DNA of 64,000 nt from a bacterium (GCA_023382385.1 JAHDVH010000002.1:386219-450218); one strand, 5' to 3'. Positions 8,024-16,750 are shown, numbered from the stretch's first letter. Made by a program: numbers and translations. Notes: a model not told the origin generated them from the sequence alone.

Positions 8024-8464
8024 ATGAGAACGCTTGGAATCTTAATCCCTCTTCTCGCGCTCTGCTTAACCCCTCAATTGTGGGCTGCCGACGGAACTGC
8101 TAATCTGAATTCCGCCGCTAAGAAGAGTCTCGCGACGCCCGATGAAGTGCGCGAGTTTCCCTTGGGAAAACTGGAATTAGTGCAAGTTGGCGGTGTTACA
8201 ATTGGTCGGGCAACCTTTGAACCGGGATGGAGATGGTCGACATCCCTTCAGCCGATTGCTCAAACTAAGAGTTGCGAAGCGCCCCACTTCCAATATCACG
8301 TCTCGGGAACTCTCAGGGTTCGCATGGACGATGGAACGGAATTTGAGTGCAAACCGGGAGACGTTTCACTCTTTCCTTCTGGTCACGACGCATGGGTGGT
8401 CGGTGACGAACCCGTTGTGGTCGTGGATTGGCATGGAATGGTAGAGTACGCGTCGAAGAAATAG
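8024..8464 (+). CDS. Exported cupin-domain protein
   Basis: A 146-residue protein with signal peptide MRTLGILIPLLALCLTPQLWA and a single cupin barrel. Features include GRATFEPGWRWS, HFQYHVSGTLRVRMDDG and CKPGDVSLFPSGHDAWVV, which correspond to cupin motifs 1 and 2; the conserved histidines are candidate metal ligands. Enzymatic or binding function is unknown. The start is set by AGGAG seven bases upstream; the longer frame to 7847 would cross the promoter and operator. Probably controlled by the divergent HxlR regulator. Confidence 0.8.
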   Translation: MRTLGILIPLLALCLTPQLWAADGTANLNSAAKKSLATPDEVREFPLGKLELVQVGGVTIGRATFEPGWRWSTSLQPIAQTKSCEAPHFQYHVSGTLRVRMDDGTEFECKPGDVSLFPSGHDAWVVGDEPVVVVDWHGMVEYASKK

Positions 8465-8519
8465 CGAATCGCTCTCGGAATTCATCGAATCTGAAACCGT
8501 AGCGCCGACTGCCTGACAG

Positions 8520-8573
8520 CCTGATTCGCCATTGTGTGCAAAGGACAACCTCTTCATGCAGTGGCGAATCAGG
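8520..8573. repeat. 12-bp inverted repeat at convergent gene ends
   Basis: CCTGATTCGCCA (8520-8531) and TGGCGAATCAGG (8562-8573) form perfect 12-bp arms around a 30-base loop. The right arm overlaps the tyrS stop codon. There is no T-run, so it could be a structured 3' end for both convergent transcripts or a relic of a repeat element. Confidence 0.45.
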
Positions 8574-9834
8574 AACTTCTTACTACGAGATACTCCTTCT
8601 TCCCCTTGCGCAGCACGAGCAGCTCCCCGTCTATCGCCTGCGCAGCATTTACAGTGTGTGAGGCGTCGCTGATCCGCACGTTGTTGACATACACCCCGCC
8701 CGCCTCGATCATCCGCCGCGCTTCGCCCTTCGACTTGAAGAGTCCCGCGTCCACCACCAGATCCACCACGTTCCTGCCCTGTTCGAGAGCGCCACGCTCC
8801 AGTGCGTGCGACGGCACATCCGCAAAAATCCCCAACACATCTTTCGCGCTCAGGCCGTCCAGCTCACCGCCGAACAACACCTTTGCAGCGCGCTCCGCCG
8901 AGTGCACGCCCGCAGCGCCGTGCACCAGCAACGTTACTTCGCGTGCCAGCACGGTTTGCGCTTCACGCTTCTCCGGTGAACTCGCCGTCGCTTCCGCAAG
9001 TTCCGCAATCTGCTCGCGCGGCAAGAACGTAAACGTCTTGAGATTGCGCTCCACGTCGCGGTCGTCGGTGTTATACCAATACTGATAGAACTGATACGGC
9101 GACGTCATCTCTGCGTCCAGCCACACGTTCCCCGCCTCAGTCTTGCCGAACTTCTGTCCGCTGGCTGTCGTCAACAGCGGAAAGACCAGCGCGTGCGCTT
9201 TGCCTTGTCGCTTCCGTCGGATCAGATCCGTTCCCGCCGTGATATTGCCCCACTGATCGCTCCCTCCGATTTGCAGCGTGCACTGGTAGCGGTCGAAGAG
9301 CATCAGATAGTCATACGCCTGCATCAGACTGTACGTGAACTCGGTGTAGGAGATTCCGTCTTCGCTTTCCAGTCTGCGCCGCACGGATTCTTTCTGCATC
9401 ATCACGTTGACCGAAAAATTCTTCCCGATCTCGCGCAGAAATTCGACCATCGTGACTTTGTTCAGCCATTCGGCGTTGTTGACAAGCCGCGCAGGATTGC
9501 TCTTCGCGTCAAAATCGAGAAAGTGCCGCAGCTGCTTCTCCATCCCGATCATGTTCTCGGAGATCTGCTCAAGCGTCTGCAGATTCCGCTCTGCCGACTT
9601 CCCCGACGGATCGCCGATCATTCCCGTCCCGCCGCCCGCCAACGCAATCGGAGTGTGACCGAAAAATTGACAGCGCCGCAGCTGCAGCAACGGAACCAGA
9701 CTTCCCACGTGCAGCGACTTCGCCGTCGGATCAAAACCGGAATACACGACCAACGGCGATTTCACCGCTTCCGCCGTCTCCGCGGTGGCGTCGAAAATCA
9801 GCCCGCGCCACTGAAATTCTTCGAAGAGCGTCAC
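8569..9834 (-). CDS. tyrS: Tyrosyl-tRNA synthetase
   Basis: A 421-residue class I aminoacyl-tRNA synthetase that charges tRNA-Tyr. The HIGH-like motif is HVGS (residues 42-45), the tyrosine/ATP pocket includes YSGFDPTAKSLHVG and GGSDQWGNI, and the KMSKS-like motif is KFGKT near residue 230. A C-terminal S4 RNA-binding domain (about 350-421) is present. The KFGK form places it in the TyrRS-S type. Its start lies 6 bases after the stop of the toroid protein gene, so it is likely the last gene of the tRNA-Arg, tadA, toroid and tyrS transcript. Confidence 0.97.
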   Translation of the reverse strand: MTLFEEFQWRGLIFDATAETAEAVKSPLVVYSGFDPTAKSLHVGSLVPLLQLRRCQFFGHTPIALAGGGTGMIGDPSGKSAERNLQTLEQISENMIGMEKQLRHFLDFDAKSNPARLVNNAEWLNKVTMVEFLREIGKNFSVNVMMQKESVRRRLESEDGISYTEFTYSLMQAYDYLMLFDRYQCTLQIGGSDQWGNITAGTDLIRRKRQGKAHALVFPLLTTASGQKFGKTEAGNVWLDAEMTSPYQFYQYWYNTDDRDVERNLKTFTFLPREQIAELAEATASSPEKREAQTVLAREVTLLVHGAAGVHSAERAAKVLFGGELDGLSAKDVLGIFADVPSHALERGALEQGRNVVDLVVDAGLFKSKGEARRMIEAGGVYVNNVRISDASHTVNAAQAIDGELLVLRKGKKEYLVVRSS

Positions 9835-9840
9835 CGGAAT

Positions 9841-11445
9841 CTATCCTCGCGGAGCTTCGTACTTGCGTTGCATCCGTGTGCGTTGTGCTCGAACTCGGCT
9901 GCCTGTATGCAGAGCTTCCAAAGCCGCGATCGCAGTGACATCGTTCACCGCTAGCACCTCGTTGCTGCTTGGCACACACAGATTCGGAGCGGAGTCAACC
10001 CACCACTTCGTCTCGTCGTCCTGTCGCAAATTGAGATGCTCGCGTGCGCTGACCAACTGCTCGGCAAACCGCGCGGGACGCAAACTCAATCCGCGAATCG
10101 CCATCGCCGTGTGCCACGAAGTCAACCCGCCGGCTTCACCGAATCCGCCCAGCACGTGCTGCTTCCCGATAATCCACTCGAGCGAACGTTCCACCTGCAC
10201 TCGGTGACCGCCGAATGCGTCGAGCGCTTCTACGGCCAAAACCGTTGAGACAAGTTGCGACTGCATCGTCGAACGCGGAAACGAACCGTCGCGTGACTGT
10301 GCCCGCCTGACGAAATGCGCGGCTTTATTCATCGCCCGCACTGCACCCGTCTCACCGCTTTCACACAGCGCGAGCAAAGCAAGACTCGTGGCTTCAAGGC
10401 TTGCATGTGTCATCACACCACGACGCGCCAACCAATTCCCGCGCGGCAACAATGCAAAACTTCCGTCGCGCAACTGCACGGCCGAGAGAAACTCAACCGC
10501 GCGCCGTCTCGCCCAGCGCGTCTCCAGCGGCTCGTCTCCGAACAAAGACAGCGCGTCCAACGCCAACGCGGTCGTCATCACGTCCACCGGCTGTCCGCTG
10601 CCGATCGACCACCCGCCGGAAGCATCCTGCGAATGTGCGAGTAACAGCGCGTGACCGGCGACATCGTTCGGCTCCATGCCCGCCAGCAGCAGCGACCGCA
10701 ACACCATCGCGTGCAGTGCCATCGAGACGTCGTTCGGAGCTTGCACAAGGTCCTCGCCGTCCCACTGCTGCAGCACACGCAAAAATCTGTATCCTCGTTC
10801 AAACAGCGTGTCACTCGCGGGCAAGCCTGCTTGACGCAAAGCGGACATCGCAAGTGTCGTCGTGCGCGCGTCGCCGTTCCACGAACCGTCGCTGTGCTGT
10901 CTGCGAATCAACTGCGACACGCGCTCCGCATCCGTCCCGGGGTCGTTCATCAGCAGATGCGCGGCGAGCTTGCGAGAACGCACTGCGTGACGGAGACTCC
11001 ATTCCAGTGCCGCATGCAGCGCAGGCTTGGCAATCTGTTTGTATCGCAGTGGCGCGCCGAGTCCCGTCGCGTGACCCAACAGCAACAGCGTTTCCACGCG
11101 CAGCTGCTTCTTGGAAGGATGAGCTTCCAACCAATCCACCGCTCTGGACAGCGCCGGTCTGGCTTCCGGTCGCTGCGACTGACTTAGCGCCTGCACAATC
11201 TCCAGCGTGTGCGAAACGTCGTTGCCCCACGACCCGTTCTCAAGCTGTTCGAGCAGAATCGGCCGGACGAGCGGCGCGACATCGTCGTTCGGCAGCTTGC
11301 CTAACAGTGTTCCCATCAGCAACGCAAGCGCATTGCGTTCGGCGCATGGCTTGACGGCCACCGGCCAGACGGGTAAGTTGCTGTCGGCGCGTTGCGCGAG
11401 GCGCGTGCGCAGTTGCTCAATCGGATTAGTAGTCGGGGTGGCCAA
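9841..11445 (-). CDS. Alpha/alpha-toroid (prenyltransferase/squalene-oxidase repeat) protein
   Basis: About 534 residues made of repeated helical units with the glycine-rich loop pattern of terpene cyclase and prenyltransferase toroids: ENGSWG, HSDGSWNG, DASGGWS, LRDGSF, SRDGSF and VLGGFGEAGG, each followed by a helix ending in ALxAL. I see no DxDD motif of squalene-hopene cyclase, so it may be a non-catalytic or divergent toroid. No signal peptide is apparent. The start is uncertain: a TTG at 11445 overlaps the tadA end by 20 bases, and GTG or ATG codons lie inside. The frame upstream belongs to tadA in another phase. Confidence 0.6.
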   Translation of the reverse strand: MATPTTNPIEQLRTRLAQRADSNLPVWPVAVKPCAERNALALLMGTLLGKLPNDDVAPLVRPILLEQLENGSWGNDVSHTLEIVQALSQSQRPEARPALSRAVDWLEAHPSKKQLRVETLLLLGHATGLGAPLRYKQIAKPALHAALEWSLRHAVRSRKLAAHLLMNDPGTDAERVSQLIRRQHSDGSWNGDARTTTLAMSALRQAGLPASDTLFERGYRFLRVLQQWDGEDLVQAPNDVSMALHAMVLRSLLLAGMEPNDVAGHALLLAHSQDASGGWSIGSGQPVDVMTTALALDALSLFGDEPLETRWARRRAVEFLSAVQLRDGSFALLPRGNWLARRGVMTHASLEATSLALLALCESGETGAVRAMNKAAHFVRRAQSRDGSFPRSTMQSQLVSTVLAVEALDAFGGHRVQVERSLEWIIGKQHVLGGFGEAGGLTSWHTAMAIRGLSLRPARFAEQLVSAREHLNLRQDDETKWWVDSAPNLCVPSSNEVLAVNDVTAIAALEALHTGSRVRAQRTRMQRKYEAPRG

Positions 11446-11932
11446 GCTTTTTGTCTTCTCGCTTCTTTGCAAAAAACGCAGAGAGAAGTTCGGAGCATTC
11501 CGCGCCTCGCACGTTCCGCACGAGGTGACTGCGATGATTAAGTCGCGGATCGGAAAGCAGGTTGTAGAGACTGTCCGTGGCGCCCGCTTTCGGGTCCGCC
11601 GCGCCGTAGACAACGTAGGGAATCCGGGACAGAACGATGGCACCCGCGCACATCGCGCACGGCTCCAACGTCACATAGAGGGCACAATCCAATAAACGGC
11701 GGCTGCCGAGTGCTTCAGCCGCCGCCGTTATGGCTATCATTTCCGCGTGCGCGGTCGGGTCCTGCAGGGTTTCGGTCAGGTTATGTCCCCGCCCGATCAC
11801 GACCCCGTTATGCACTATGACGCAGCCAATCGGGACTTCGTCTTTCTCGGCGGCTGCTTGCGCTTCCGCCAGCGCCGCCCCCATCCAGCGATCATGATCC
11901 GGCTTGCCAAAGGACTCAAGGATGCTGTTCAT
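11426..11932 (-). CDS. tadA: tRNA-specific adenosine deaminase TadA
   Basis: A 168-residue zinc deaminase of the CDA fold. It has the proton-shuttle and ligand motif HAE (residues 62-64) and the zinc ligands of PCAMC (91-95). TadA converts A34 of tRNA-Arg(ACG) to inosine so the tRNA can read CGU, CGC and CGA. The ATG at 11932 is preferred; a GTG lies one codon earlier. The gene sits 52 bases downstream of the tRNA-Arg(ACG) gene on the same strand, behind the same promoter, which strongly supports this role over cytosine or guanine deaminase. Confidence 0.93.
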   Translation of the reverse strand: MNSILESFGKPDHDRWMGAALAEAQAAAEKDEVPIGCVIVHNGVVIGRGHNLTETLQDPTAHAEMIAITAAAEALGSRRLLDCALYVTLEPCAMCAGAIVLSRIPYVVYGAADPKAGATDSLYNLLSDPRLNHRSHLVRNVRGAECSELLSAFFAKKREDKKLGHPDY

Positions 11933-11984
11933 CACGATCGGGGCCTGCGCCTCACGTTCCCTTTATCCTGTATCCTTTTTCTCG

Positions 11985-12058
11985 TACGCCCGTAGGGATT
12001 CGAACCCCAAACCTTCTGGTCCGTAGCCAGACGCTCTATCCAGTTGAGCTACGGGCGC
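11985..12058 (-). tRNA. tRNA-Arg(ACG)
   Basis: A 74-nt tRNA. Acceptor GCGCCCG pairs with CGGGCGT, the discriminator is A, the anticodon stem is TCTGG/CCAGA, and the loop is CTACGGA (anticodon ACG). A34 is the site of inosine editing by TadA, encoded just downstream. CCA is not encoded. Confidence 0.96.
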
Positions 12059-12108
12059 ATGCAACTTCTCGAAAAACAAACATTTCACGCAAGTCGCAAG
12101 TAAACCCA

Positions 12109-12137
12109 AGTATATGGATTTTGAGGACTAAAGTCAA
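12109..12137 (-). promoter_or_regulatory. Promoter of the tRNA-Arg/tadA operon
   Basis: Minus strand: TTGACT (12137-12132), 17-base spacer, TATACT (12114-12109). Transcription would start about 45 bases before the tRNA 5' end. It matches consensus well, as expected for a tRNA gene. Confidence 0.7.
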
Positions 12138-12372
12138 GGCGCATCCTCTTACATTCGCACCTCGCCTTGTCCGCTTTCACGTAATGTTTGTCCCGCCCAT
12201 TTTTCCTCCTCTGTCATACTGGCAGCAGGAAGGAGTCCACGCAGAGTAGGTCACGCCTAAGCGAATTCCCAACAACCGGAACAGCTCGCCATACTGGATA
12301 AAGTGCTTGACCCCGCTTTCCCCCCATAACCTCAATTTGCCCAAATGTTTACAACATTTTTACGAAAACTAC

Positions 12373-12401
12373 TTGACTTTTTGTAAATATTGTATTATAT
12401 T
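12373..12401 (+). promoter_or_regulatory. Orphan sigma70-like promoter
   Basis: TTGACT, 17 bases, TATATT on the plus strand. No plus-strand gene follows; a transcript would run antisense into the 3' end of the GT39-like gene. The surrounding 70 bases resemble 52066-52130, including the shared ACTTGAC and TATTATATTAG blocks. Confidence 0.45.
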
Positions 12402-12457
12402 AGCATCTGTTCGTCACATGGGTCCCCCGTGACGGGCCCCACCGCGCAGACCATCCC

Positions 12458-14521
12458 TTACCAATTCTGAATGCGCAACAACGAGTCCAGCAGCTTCGCA
12501 CTCGCACGTAATGAGTCATTCATTATCTGAATCTTGTCCAGTTCGCGCGACTGCACTACCGCATCTTCAAAATGTCCCCACTCATACGCCAGAAATCCCA
12601 ACGCCAGCCGTGACGGCACGTATGCCGGATACCGCTTGACCGCCTCCTCCCACAGCGAATCCGCCAAGCGCGGATAGTCCAGCCGCAGCGCGAATACCCC
12701 CATCCAATGCAGCCACTCCGGATTGTCCGGATCAAGTTCGTGCGCCCGCGACATTGACTGATACGCCGACACATAATCCGGCAGGCGCGCCTGCAATTGC
12801 GCCCGCGTCACCCACAAATCGCGCACCGGCAAACTTTCAATGTTGGGTATCTCCTTATCGAGATAAGCCAGCGCTGCCGAATCGCCCTTGCTCGCCGCAA
12901 TGTCACTGATCACCATCTGCAATGAATCCAGCGGCGCACCGGAAATATCGTCCGGCGCCGGAACTCCCGCCCGCTCGTATTCTTCGCGCGCCTGATCAAA
13001 ATTGCTCGTCGCCCACAACGCGTCCGCCAATCCCAACCGTGCATCATCGTTACTCGGATCAATCGAAAGCGCGCGCGAAAAACTCGCAATAGCTTCCGAA
13101 TACAGCTTGCCCCGCAGCGCGGTCTGTCCGAGATTCGCAAAATCCACACGCGGGAATACCGTCGCCGATGCTTCCGCCGAGGGAAGATTCGCAGGCAGGA
13201 GCAACGCAAGATAAGCCGCTAACGCAATCGTCACGCGCACCGTCTCTTTCTTCCGAAACGCCTCCACAACTCCCACCAGAGCCGCACCTGCCAACGGAAT
13301 GAAGATCGCCATCAGCGGAAAACGATACTCCGACGAAGCGAAAAACACCAGACTCGTGAGCAGATAACCGAGCGTGTAAAGCCCGAAGACGGCAAACTTG
13401 CGTCTCTGATGCCAATTGAGAATCACACCAGCCAGTGCCAGCGGAAGCAAGAGTCCCCAGCGGAGAGGCAATTTGTCGACCATCGGCACGACCAGTTGCG
13501 TCGCGCGAAACGAAAAGTTGTTGGCAATCTCTTCATTACGAATCGTCCACCATAACTTTTTCATCGCCAGCCGCGACCAACCAAGCGGATTGCGCGTCAT
13601 ATTGCCGAGCGCCTGATCGCGCCAGTAATTTGCCGCCTGCGGCAGCGTCAGAATCTTCCCCGCGCGTTTGCTCGCCTCTCGCCGAAAACCTTCTGCCTCA
13701 GTCGGCGCATCGAACGAACCGACGAAATCGAGTTCGTCATAGATTCCCGAAGCTCCCGCGCGATTGCCGATGTAGAAATTTACACCGCCGGACGCCGTGA
13801 CGAACACCGGACTACCTCCAGCCGTCGCATTGCGCAGTGAAATCGGCAGATGCACAGCCAGCAGCGCGAGCACGAACACCACCAGCGGCGCCGCGAACAC
13901 CTTGCGCATGCGGATTTGCCACACGTAGTACAACAGCAGTAACGCGGCAAACAGCAGCACCGATGGCCGTGCCATCGCCGACAGCGCACACAACGCTCCC
14001 GCAATTCCCCACACCCACAACCTCTTCGGTTCACCTTCCCACATTCCTCCCGGCACGAGCAGCAGATAGAGCATCCCGCTGTTCAAAAACAGAATCCACG
14101 ACGCGGAAAGCAGCATCCCGTCAAAGTAAAGCCACGGCGAGTAGAGCAAACCGATGACTCCTGCGACAAGTGCGGCGGTGGCTCCGAAGAGCTTCCGCGT
14201 GAGCAGCAGGATAATCAGAAACGTCGCGCACGAGAGGAACATCTGCGCCAGCACAACCACGGCGGGAGTATGATCTCCGAAGAGACGGAAGATCCAACTG
14301 ATGAACAGCGGATAGCCCGGTCCAAGCCAGAACGGACCATCCGGATGACCGTGTCCGGTCGCCAGCGAAAACCCCCACAAATAGTAGGTCTCGCTGTCGA
14401 GCACCGGAACTTTCAACAACACGGTTTTCTCGAGCTGGCCGAACGTCGTATAGCGGACAAACGCGAAAAGCGCCGTTAGTGCGGCGGCGAGTTTGCTGAA
14501 GTGCTTTTCCGAAAATGACAT
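12458..14521 (-). CDS. GT39-like membrane glycosyltransferase with C-terminal TPR domain
   Basis: A 687-residue protein. Residues about 1-440 form a polytopic membrane domain of the PMT/ArnT (GT39-like) type: a first helix, then an extracytoplasmic loop with acidic VLDSETYYLWG near residue 40, followed by many helices. Such enzymes move sugars from a lipid-phosphate carrier to protein or lipid on the outer face of the inner membrane. Residues about 455-687 form tetratricopeptide repeats (for example IASFSRALSIDPSNDDARLGLADAL). The start has GGAGG eight bases upstream of the ATG. Substrate unknown. Confidence 0.65.
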   Translation of the reverse strand: MSFSEKHFSKLAAALTALFAFVRYTTFGQLEKTVLLKVPVLDSETYYLWGFSLATGHGHPDGPFWLGPGYPLFISWIFRLFGDHTPAVVVLAQMFLSCATFLIILLLTRKLFGATAALVAGVIGLLYSPWLYFDGMLLSASWILFLNSGMLYLLLVPGGMWEGEPKRLWVWGIAGALCALSAMARPSVLLFAALLLLYYVWQIRMRKVFAAPLVVFVLALLAVHLPISLRNATAGGSPVFVTASGGVNFYIGNRAGASGIYDELDFVGSFDAPTEAEGFRREASKRAGKILTLPQAANYWRDQALGNMTRNPLGWSRLAMKKLWWTIRNEEIANNFSFRATQLVVPMVDKLPLRWGLLLPLALAGVILNWHQRRKFAVFGLYTLGYLLTSLVFFASSEYRFPLMAIFIPLAGAALVGVVEAFRKKETVRVTIALAAYLALLLPANLPSAEASATVFPRVDFANLGQTALRGKLYSEAIASFSRALSIDPSNDDARLGLADALWATSNFDQAREEYERAGVPAPDDISGAPLDSLQMVISDIAASKGDSAALAYLDKEIPNIESLPVRDLWVTRAQLQARLPDYVSAYQSMSRAHELDPDNPEWLHWMGVFALRLDYPRLADSLWEEAVKRYPAYVPSRLALGFLAYEWGHFEDAVVQSRELDKIQIMNDSLRASAKLLDSLLRIQNW

Positions 14522-14608
14522 GAACCCTCCAGTCTGTCAAGTTTGATAAGCTAAGGGTTTTGCGCGAGGGAAGCAAGCGCCGCGCTGAACTGCGTGCACG
14601 GGAGCAGA

Positions 14609-14632
14609 AAGCCCCGCACGAATGCGGGGCTT
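14609..14632 (-). terminator. Intrinsic terminator of FG-GAP protein gene
   Basis: AAGCCCCGC and GCGGGGCTT form 9-bp arms with a 6-base loop. On the minus strand it continues into TTTCT. It lies about 60 bases after the stop codon. Confidence 0.75.
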
Positions 14633-14693
14633 AGTGATTGGGCGGAGAAGGAGGGAGATTGCTTCTACGCCACGGGCTTGCTCAAGGCCCTGC

Positions 14694-16442
14694 CTACTTC
14701 GCGAGCAGGATGCGATGCACGACCGACTGATTCGGTGCTTCCAAGCGCACGAGATACAGACCGGACGTCAGCGAGGACGCATCGAAGACCAGGGAGTGCG
14801 ATCCGGCTTCGAAGGTTCCGCTGGCCAGCGCCGCAACTTGCTGTCCCAGTAGGTTGAAAACGGTCAGATTGATGTCTGCCACTTCCGGCAGCGTGAAATG
14901 GATATTGGTCGTAGGATTAAACGGATTCGGATAGTTCGAGACTTCCGGTCGCGTGACCATCGACATCGCCGAACCGTGCGAACCCGGCGTCACCGTCGTC
15001 GGCATGTGCAGTTCGTTGACGCCCCACAGATGAATCTGATCCTGAGTGTAGTGGGTCACAATACCGTTCGGCCACAACACGGAGACAGAGTATTCTTCGC
15101 TGTGATCACTCGAAGTGTTATAGAAGAATTTCGTCATGCCGTCCACACCGGGCTGGCTCGCATACATCGAAGTCGCGGCCCACTGCTTTCCGGTCGGGAA
15201 GGTCACTTCAACCAGAGCGTCCATCACCGGCGTCGTGCACGTTCCCGGTCCGCAAAGCTTCAAACCGAAGAACTCATTGTTCAATACGGCATTGTTGCGG
15301 AACAGTCTGACGGTGCCTATACCCGTAGCCATCACACAGTCGAGGTCCCCGTCGTTATCGAAGTCCGCCCACGCCGAAGAGAACGACCCTGCGCCCGGCT
15401 CAATCAACGGATTGCCGCCCACCCACGGACGCCAGCCGTTACCGGAGAGGTTGATTAGTACGACGTTTCCGAGTCCTTTGCTGCGCGAGAGATACAGGTC
15501 GGTCCAGCCGTCCCCGTTTACATCCACAGCGTGCGCGCTGTGTGCATACTTTGTGAGGCTGCGCAGTTCGAATGCGTCGCTCATGTTCTCAAACCACGGA
15601 ACTTCACGCGGGTCGTTTGGCGTGCGCTGATAGAAGAGACAGTTGTTCTCTTCGGAGCCGCACAAAAAGAGATCCAGATTGCCGTCCCGATTGAAGTCCG
15701 CCCACGTCAAACCGCTTTGGCCGCCGTTGCTCGGAAGATCAGTGTAGATCGCGAGGTTGCGATACGAGTCGCCCTCATATCGCCAGAGGCTGGCTTCGCC
15801 GTTCAACTTAGTGATAAAGTAATCGAGGTCCCCGTCCTGATCGAAGTCCACGGGACTGATTTGCGCGACATTGGATTCCATAAGCGGTCCGTCGCCGGCG
15901 CGCTGTTCGGCATACTCCTGCGCAACTTGCGTGAGCAGGACCATTCCGTCCGAACTGCTCGAGCGATTGCTGAACAAGAGGTCGAGCGATCCGTCCTGAT
16001 CGGCGTCGCACCACGTCGCCGAGCGAATACCCGCGTCAGACAGCTGCTCGAGGTTCAATACGACTCGCTGGTAGCGCAGATTGCTGTTCAGACGATACAG
16101 TTCCGCACCATCCGCGTTTCCGGTCAAGCAAAACAGATCCATCCGTCCGTCGGCATCGAAGTCGACGAAGCGGGCGCTGCGCACACGCGTGATCTCGTCA
16201 ACATCATATGCGCTCGACGCGTCGGTCCAGTTCCGCCCGTCATTTAAGAACAACTTGCTTCCGGTGTTGAACGAGCTTCCCAGGAACAAATCTACATTTC
16301 CGTCACCATCCACATCCGCCCAAGCCACGACCGAGTAGTGCCCGTTTCTAAACTGATTGGGCGTCACTTCGGTAAAGCTCTGACCAAACGCGGCTCCCGC
16401 AAGCGCCGCACACAGGGTCAGGATTAACGTGGTGCTCTTCAT
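14694..16442 (-). CDS. FG-GAP/VCBS repeat protein with T9SS sorting domain
   Basis: A 582-residue secreted protein. Signal peptide MKSTTLILTLCAALAGAAFG, then about ten FG-GAP-like repeats with calcium-loop motifs such as DVDGDGNVDLF, DADQDGSLDLLF and DFNRDGNLDLF, typical of a seven-bladed propeller. An ASPIC/UnbV-like strand region follows, then a type A T9SS sorting domain over the last 80 residues (YPNPFNPTTNIHFTLP, ending SGLYLVRLEA). It should be exported and attached to the cell surface. The start at 16442 is chosen because GGAGG lies 8 bases upstream. Ligand unknown. Confidence 0.85.
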   Translation of the reverse strand: MKSTTLILTLCAALAGAAFGQSFTEVTPNQFRNGHYSVVAWADVDGDGNVDLFLGSSFNTGSKLFLNDGRNWTDASSAYDVDEITRVRSARFVDFDADGRMDLFCLTGNADGAELYRLNSNLRYQRVVLNLEQLSDAGIRSATWCDADQDGSLDLLFSNRSSSSDGMVLLTQVAQEYAEQRAGDGPLMESNVAQISPVDFDQDGDLDYFITKLNGEASLWRYEGDSYRNLAIYTDLPSNGGQSGLTWADFNRDGNLDLFLCGSEENNCLFYQRTPNDPREVPWFENMSDAFELRSLTKYAHSAHAVDVNGDGWTDLYLSRSKGLGNVVLINLSGNGWRPWVGGNPLIEPGAGSFSSAWADFDNDGDLDCVMATGIGTVRLFRNNAVLNNEFFGLKLCGPGTCTTPVMDALVEVTFPTGKQWAATSMYASQPGVDGMTKFFYNTSSDHSEEYSVSVLWPNGIVTHYTQDQIHLWGVNELHMPTTVTPGSHGSAMSMVTRPEVSNYPNPFNPTTNIHFTLPEVADINLTVFNLLGQQVAALASGTFEAGSHSLVFDASSLTSGLYLVRLEAPNQSVVHRILLAK

Positions 16443-16480
16443 ATCCATTTCCTCCGCACATTTTTCTGCAAACATTCATC

Positions 16481-16509
16481 TTTATATCCGTCGGGTCTTC
16501 TTTTGGCAA
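16481..16509 (-). promoter_or_regulatory. Promoter of FG-GAP protein gene
   Basis: Minus strand: TTGCCA (16509-16504), 17-base spacer, TATAAA (16486-16481), about 40 bases before the start codon. Confidence 0.6.
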
Positions 16510-16688
16510 GCCATGCGCCAAGCGAAAAAAGTCAAACGGACACAGCGAAACTGTGAAAGAAATGAGAGTTATGATAGCGACCCGAAAAGTCAATGTGGTG
16601 TGAAATCCACCGAATACACATTTGTGTTGCGGGAAATCCACCACGAGGGCAATTTGCGTTAGAGTCGTTTTGAAATGGCTGCGGTGCA

Positions 16689-16724
16689 GAAAAACAAAAA
16701 GAGGTGGTTGAACTTCACCACCTC
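16689..16724 (-). terminator. Intrinsic terminator at the end of the nine-gene etf operon
   Basis: GAGGTGGT and ACCACCTC arms with an 8-base loop, followed on the minus strand by TTTTTGTTTTT. It lies 27 bases after the methyltransferase stop. This is the only clear terminator seen between 16.7 and 26 kb. Confidence 0.85.
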
Positions 16725-16750
16725 TTCGACGATCGGTTCAAGCAAACCTG

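Larger units (their letters stand above)
12059..12457. other. 399-base intergenic region
   Basis: It holds the minus-strand promoter of the tRNA-Arg operon (12109-12137) and, on the plus strand, a second promoter-like element (12373-12401) inside a 70-base AT-rich stretch that recurs at 52066-52130. GTCAC and GTGAC arms (12413-12433) form a small hairpin just after it. No coding gene is seen. Confidence 0.5.
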
